Positions 57,547-64,000 of a stretch of DNA of 64,000 bases are shown one piece after another. Source of the DNA: Loripinus fragilis (Eukaryota > Mollusca > Bivalvia > Lucinida > Lucinidae); contig OZ026520.1 in NCBI GenBank assembly GCA_964019695.1, forward strand, positions 90,090,913 to 90,154,912, written 5' to 3'. The translations under genes and the position numbers were made by a program. The notes under the pieces were generated by a model that did no database searches, was not told where the DNA came from, and was given only the letters and a program-made list of their open reading frames with translations. The stretch's first letter is position 1. Every line of letters starts with the position of its first letter.

Positions 57547-57574
57547 CTGATAAGCAGAATAAGTAGATGACCTA

Positions 57575-57705
57575 TCATATGTGAAATGTTATTATTGAAT
57601 TTACTAGATAAGTAAGATAAAGCGATACAATGCGAGGCTTACTGAGCATTGTATCACTTTTTTGCGACGAGTTTATTAAAAAATTTAAAAGCACATTGGA
57701 CAACA
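57575..57705. repeat. Degenerate hairpin family H copy
   Basis: aagcgatacaatgcgaggct-tactgagcattgtatcac with gacgagtttattaaa on the right. Ends not identifiable. Confidence 0.6.
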
Positions 57706-58132
57706 AAATGATAGCCTCTGTCAAAATTACCTAAAATAGTAAAATAGTAAAATAGTTACTTTAGACTTTTTCAGCAAAATTCAGGCAAGCAAAGAACAAT
57801 AACTCCTGTATATATATACGGACATTCTAATGAATATTTTTGTGCATCGCCCCACCTCAGATCAAGTTCAAATAAATATTATGATATTTGATTTATTCCT
57901 TATCAAGTAATGGTATGTAGGGAACAAATAATTAAAATCTAGACAATCAAAGGGTTATAACATATGTTTAGATGATTGACAAGCTGAAAACAACAACAAA
58001 AGAGCTATACTTATAAAACCAGGAGTTTTTAAAAATACGTATACATTTGGAGCATCCTCAAGAACTTATCTCATAACGAGAGACACCCTACCTTAGAACA
58101 AGCAGCAGACACATCTACAGACACATTTGGAC

Positions 58133-58361
58133 CTCGACGCGAGAAAACCTGTCTTTGGGGTGTTGCGAATAACACAGGCGCAGACCAGCCTGCGCATCCG
58201 CGCAGTCTGATCAGCGCCTTTGTAATTCGCTTTTTGGAAAGTATCATATGTAAACTTGCTTCAGGTGAAATTTCATTTTTTTAGCTAGTCTCTGTAGCTG
58301 AAGAGACTGGTTTGAAAACCGCTTTGTCGGACACCCTGAAGACAGGTTTTCTCGCGACGAG
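58133..58361. mobile_element. MITE O
   Basis: Ends ctcgacgcgagaaaacctgt-ctt and aagacaggttttctcgcgac-gag are complementary at 22 of 23 bases. The interior has gaccagcctgcgcatccgcg-cagtctgatcagcgc, a module shared with the 11204 and 46290 elements. Confidence 0.85.
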
Positions 58362-58432
58362 GCCCATTTATGAACACTGATTTTGAACTGCTATCAGTGT
58401 ATTTCCATTCCCTCAAAATTAAGAAATGAGTT

Positions 58433-58530
58433 AGATTTTTGGAATGTTCATGGAATCATGAATACTTTAGGTCTCTTGAAAATTAAGTGAAGCCCAACAA
58501 TAGGGCTTCATGTTAACTTTGCAGGGGGCA
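58433..58530. repeat. Hairpin family L, partial copy
   Basis: agatttttggaatgttcatg-gaatcatgaatactttaggtctcttg, then a collapsed right arm near agtgaagcccaacaataggg. Confidence 0.7.
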
Positions 58531-58899
58531 GGGGTCCTCCTGGCAACGTTTTGCTATCCATGCCAGTATTTGTATGTGGTGATTCTTAACACGCTGTGAA
58601 GTTTTGCCTTAAATGCGGTTTAAAAGCAACCAACCAATGGTTGCTATTAAGATTAGATATTTTGTTCTGTTTTATTCTGTAGCAGTATGAATGCCAGTTT
58701 GTTCTTTCTGTCGCCAGTATCTATATGGAGACTGATGCATAACCTTATTCAACCATTGAAAAATGTGCCTTGATCATTTTTGACAATGAAAAACTACAAA
58801 AAAAATTAAACTGGAATGCAAAGATACTGTTTTTGTTAATATTTAAGTTATATTTTAGCTAAACGACTGAGGGATTTTTTCTTTCACCAAGAGCTTGAA

Positions 58900-61800
58900 C
58901 TTTTATGATATCGCTTTCATTGAAGCATCTGTGTGATCAATGTTTTGACATCTCAAATCTAATAACGTTACATCATAAAGTGATAACATCTTGTGCCAAA
59001 CACTGTCACGTGCATCGTCGCGCCTTTGAAAGAGCAATAACAACTAACATGTTGTATATAGTAGGGGAGCCAGAGATTCAAAAATTGGAAAAAGTGGCCG
59101 GAAAGTAGCAGAATTTTAGACTATATCATCAGTTTGTATGTTGTTTCAGAAGTGTGAAAACAGATATTGCACAAATTTTAAGTCTTGCAAAAGATGTTTA
59201 TTTATGGGGTAACCATAGCTACCCTTATGCAGGCTTCATGTAGTAGGCTATTTGCTACACTTCTGAAAAGAAAAGTTATTTAGACCAGATAGGTCACATT
59301 TCCTACTATCTGCATATTTCTTTACAGTAACTTAATTAAAAGCACCAAACTGACAATAAGTTTAAATGACTTACGCTTACGTAATTGTTATATACGTTAC
59401 TTGCATTCAAATATATTACTATTATTTACTTGGCCATGGGCTGCCAAAAGACTTGTGGTGGGAGAATTTTGTACATTAAGATTTTCTTAGCTACTTTATA
59501 TATTATAAAGTGTTTGTTAGCTTTTGATGAACATGGACATTTACCATGCAATAGCCAAGTCTAATATATTACCATTAGATAACAAGGAAATTCCTAGTAT
59601 AGTGTCATTTGCATCGTTTTCATACATATCGTTATGATTGATATTTTAATTAGATGCAGCTTAGTAGCAGAAAAATTATATTAGTTTAGGCACCTGGAAG
59701 TTCTGTTATATACGTTACTTTCTTTGAAAACAATATTTTTGTGCAATGTTATGTGTATATGTGTTCAAACAGCTATTAGGTGAAAATGAAATTGACTACC
59801 ATCTTAGTGCTCAAAATTAGAATGGAAATATTGTATTTTTAAACATTTAATATGAATGAGATGCAACATCAACAAAATCATATTTGGTTTATAGGGAAAA
59901 ACTTGAAAATAAAGCACTTAAGTGCCATTAAGTATATGTTTTAGGAATCATGTAAATATAATAATAGATAAATATTTATTATTTATAACTAAATTGATTC
60001 AAAAAGCTTAAATGATTCTTTAAAATCTGTACCACTACCATGTATTTGCTTCTTTTTATGCATTAAATTGCGTTAAATGATATAAACAAGACATTTCATT
60101 TTACTGTCAACAGCTCAATGAATAAATTAAAAGCACGCAGTAACACAGTCAGATCCATCACACATTGTAAAAGCCATCAAATATATGCATTTATAAACAG
60201 TTATTCGTTACAGCAGCTACATTTAAAAAATAAGGCACAAAATATACCTTAAAAGTAGAAAAGATGTAAGATATTCCAAGCAGAAGTTCAAATCAAGAAG
60301 TGAAACATTAAAGTTTTTATTGGTGTCATATGAAACAAATTCAATTTGTGGAAATTGTGATGATTTTAGTCTCTGATTTAGCACCCGCCTTAGCTATCCT
60401 TGGGGTTATATTAGTTTAGTATCTACAGCCTGTCTGCTATGGAAAAAGAGTATTATTTATGTTGGTAACGTATATAACAAAACTATGAACATCATTACTT
60501 TAATCATTGTGTTGCCTGGTTCTACACGTTTGTGAAGCAATGAAACAGGACAGCATTTATTCTAAATTACAATTTTGATACTTTAGAAACAGACACATGT
60601 CTGTTAATAAGTTGGAAAAACTCCCCTGCATTGTTAGTATTGTAGACATTTCTAAATGATTAAACTTCGATAATCAGGACCTTGAGCAAACAACTTTCTA
60701 GAATAGGACTTGATTGATAATATATTCCTGAATGTTTGTAGACGTTTGCTTTTTTAGCTATATAGCTTATCAGCATACGTAATAGCATCTGCTTTAATGT
60801 TTGTTTTATTCAGCAGGACACTATTTATTTTTTACACTCACAATAAGTAATCATAACAACTGTCATTCAGTCCTTAAAACTAACTAATTAATACCTGTTT
60901 AACATGTACCAACTTGTTAAACGATGCTATATTTATGGTATATTGATAGTTCATGTAATAGAAACAAAATCCATACTTATGCTATTTTCAAAGAATACTT
61001 TCAGATAGTATACTCAACAAATGCTATGCTGTATCAGACTTACATATAGTGCAATTGACAATAGAGACATTGTTATCACTATCTGAGATGTATCATGATA
61101 CTTTTACAAATCGAAACAAATACAATTTCTTATGCAGACGATTGATAAAAAAGAGCAACAGACAAATTAAACATGTATACATACTATTTGTTAAGTTTAT
61201 GCATCCTTTTTTAGCATTACATGTAAATCTATTATTTGTGTAAGTAATAATACTAACTATTGAGCCTTTTCTATTGTCCATATAATTATTATTTTATTAG
61301 AAAAGTAGATAAGTATGCCTTTTTGTCTCTATTCCCTGATGTGTTTACAACCCATCTATTATTTAACGCACATTAAAGGAATCAACTGACAGGATTCCTG
61401 CAACAGTTTGTTTAAAATCGGGTCCAATAATGGCTATGGTATTATGATAGAACTTAACGTAAGCTATATTAGCACTAATTGCTAAAACTAAGTTTGATCT
61501 TAAGACTGCTATTTTCCTCTAAGATATTGCTATTCCTATCAACATTTTGATTAACGTAAATAATCTTTTAAACGGTAATTTTAATGCGTCCTAGTCAAAT
61601 TTGGCTTAAACAATTTCTCTCTGTTGAAATTTTATCAAGTAAATTTTGTATCATAAAATACAACTGACGAAATCTAGATTTCTTGGATATGGTCACTGCC
61701 TTGCCATGTAAAACCCATCCTTATGGATGATTTCACCAATGTCAACAGCAATAATTCATTTTGAATAACCCATTCAGTTTTAAAGTTTGCATTGCTTTGG

Positions 61801-64000
61801 CAAATGATAAGTAGTGTTAAGTTGAAAGGACTATCAGTTTCATAAATCAAACAATGAAAGCCATGTTAAACATTAACTGAAATTTAAGTTCATAGCTAGA
61901 ATAAATTCAAAATTCACCTTCTGAGTTTTGATACATGCATAAATAGATGTGGCTTAAACAATTTGCACAACAGAGCCACTCTCTTAAAGAATAAATGATA
62001 ACAAACACTTATGTTTTCTTAAATTTAATGTAACGTAAACATCATTTTATTTTATGTATTCATAAAGGAGTTATGCTGTCTAGATTGCCAGAAAACGTCT
62101 TCTTTCTATAAGTGAGCATGACTAGGAAATCTCACAATCACAGACTCCTGATTGACCCACTGCACCTTAAGGAGGGGACATAGAACACAGATATCTACAA
62201 TATAATTAAAGTGAAGCAACCGACTCTCTTCCTTGTGGAGGAGATTGCTGAACTAGAAACAAATTAGAAAACAAAGGCCCAATACAAAACTCCACAACCA
62301 AAAGAAACAACAACAAACAAAGTTTTCAACATCCACACATCATTTCCGAAATTCTCAGATATTTTATCATAAATGAATCTGATTTGATAGAACTGATATG
62401 TTATTTACTTTTTATATATTGTGATGAGTGTGAACAGGTTCGACACAAAGCTTTGACTGCTTCTCTAATAGCTTATTAGATTGTTTTGTTCAATTAAAAG
62501 AAAAAAATGTGCAAATATCTAAATTTGTTTTTGTTTTTCAGGCTCAGTTGTATATGAGAAACGGTTGAGACAAATATATAATCATGATATATTTCGTTTA
62601 TTTATAGTTATATATGTTACTTTGGCAAATTTGACTTAACAAGCTTAAGGGAATGTATCCTAGTTGAGATGTTGCATCAGACTTATCATTTCATAAGTTT
62701 ATAAATTGCACAACATAACACAGAAAAAAATAGAAAATAATGTGTCTTGTTTTAAAGTCAAGAAGTATACCATTGTTAAAAAGAAAAATTTACAACCATA
62801 TATACACAGTCTCCTAATTAGTACTGATAACTTCTTCTTTTGGAACAAATGCTTTTTTATGCCTATCAAACACAGACCCCCACTTTTTTTAATGAAATAA
62901 ACTTTCCAGTGATGTATAATTTAAGCTATTAAGAAATATTTGTTTGTCTTCAACTTTGTTTTATACGTTACATATTGAAAATCGAACAACAAAATGATAT
63001 TTTACCTCAGAAATGATGCTAAGTAAAGTCTCTAAAGTCGCTGATATCAAAACATTTATCATAAGGTGTTTAAAAGCTAACAGAAAAAAATGCATGCTTA
63101 TTTTCTAACTTAAGAGGTTCTAATCTTATATAAAGTTTTATCTATGGTCATCTAATTATAAAGGTCATAACTGACTAAGTATTTATGTTAGAACGTATCT
63201 GTTTGCAGTTTTGAAATGTTCAGTTAACGCTCTTTTAAATACATGTTATCCTGAAGTTAAACACATATTGAAAATTTTGTCAAATAAACATTTCTAACAA
63301 AATATCAATGATTTTAAGGATATAGTTGAAAATGTAACGTAAACTACATTATAATGGACCCAAACAACTTTTAAAAAGATCAATATGTGTAGAGAATAGC
63401 CTTTTCTTACAGATTGCATAAATGTTTTATTCATTTAAACATTTCAACTTAACCCTAAATAGACTTAATTACATATTTTTGTTTTTAAGAAAATGAGGGG
63501 AAACGTATTAAACACACTGTTACAGGTATGTTTGCAAGACTTAAATTGATTGCAATATCTGGTTTCACACTGCCTTTACTATGTACTAAAGGATAAAACA
63601 GGTGAAAATTGTGCTAAAAAGGGGGCATACCTAAATGCTTATTTTTTACATTTTTGGACCCTGGCTCCTCTACTATATAGGAACAGGACATCCAAAAGGG
63701 AACATCAAGGGCACTGGCGCCTTCAAAATAGTTTGAATCATTTTTTATAGCTAAACGTGATTTCCTTAGGTGGCATTTACTCACAAAAGTACCGACTAAA
63801 AAGAGTACTGTAATACCATGCAATCCTCTCAGAACAAATGTGTTGGTTGCACATTTGAGTAGTGCCTATTTCGTATAAACGTGTAACAAATCAAAAGTGT
63901 AAACAACTGTATAACTCTAAACAACTACAAAATTGCTGGCAAAATAGTAGAAATCGTGTACTTTACAAATTTGTGCTGTATGTAAGGACTCGTAAGAAAA
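58900..64000. other. AT-rich terminal region, few repeats, no gene recognised
   Basis: No LDLa or signal-peptide exon of the receptor could be found, so intron sequence probably continues. The only known repeat is an R2 tail on the minus strand (62110..62335). The heptamer TAACGTA or TACGTTA occurs about eight times between 59.4 and 63.4 kb; the fuller form gttatatacgttac occurs near 59397 and 59704, and in complement near 60462. Confidence 0.45.
62110..62335 (-). repeat. R2 tail copy
   Basis: gtgagcatgactaggaaatc-tcacaatcacag, ctgattgacccactgcacct, gaagcaaccgactctcttcc: complement of the R2 tail. Confidence 0.55.

Overview
The window looks like genomic DNA of a bivalve mollusc, possibly a heterodont clam. 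Support comes from AT-rich intronic DNA packed with hairpin-type non-autonomous elements, a V-SINE-like element with a tRNA-derived head, degenerate DIRS-like, Penelope-like and BEL/Pao-like retroelement remains, and one long gene of a receptor type well known from molluscs. The species assignment is inference. Prokaryotic features (operons, CRISPR, ribosome binding sites) are absent.

One host gene spans nearly the whole window on the minus strand. Ten exons between about 57,546 and 1,115 join with fully consistent splice phases. They encode LDLa modules, a fibrinogen/CASPR-like cysteine module, a second LDLa group, an LRR block and a rhodopsin-type seven-helix domain. This is the layout of GRL101-like receptors (relatives of relaxin-receptor LGRs). 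The start of the gene lies beyond 64,000 and the extreme C-terminus may lie before position 1. The largest exon (7562..9069) carries one in-frame TAA (8667..8669) inside the LRRs, so this copy is a pseudogene, a null allele, a truncated-ectodomain gene or a sequence error.

The introns hold nearly everything else. Intron 9 (1243..7561) has a CpG-rich patch that could be a promoter, and a Penelope-like RT remnant split by a 919-bp inverted-repeat transposon. Intron 8 (9070..13802) has a tandem degenerate repeat interrupted by a retroelement tail, and several MITEs. Intron 7 (13927..26196) has a 1.7-kb degenerate minisatellite and a DIRS-type tyrosine-recombinase retrotransposon (about 19.3-24.6 kb) with an SGNH-hydrolase-like ORF upstream and a hairpin element inside its recombinase gene. 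Introns 6 to 1 hold more Penelope-like RT copies with two kinds of 3' tail, a GIY-YIG-type fragment, a BEL/Pao gag fragment and at least ten palindromic element families. From 58.4 to 64 kb the sequence is AT-rich and nearly free of these repeats, but it is enriched in the motif TAACGTA/TACGTTA.

All boundaries were read by eye. Splice sites of the receptor are given to the base and agree in phase. Repeat ends are approximate unless a target-site duplication is stated.
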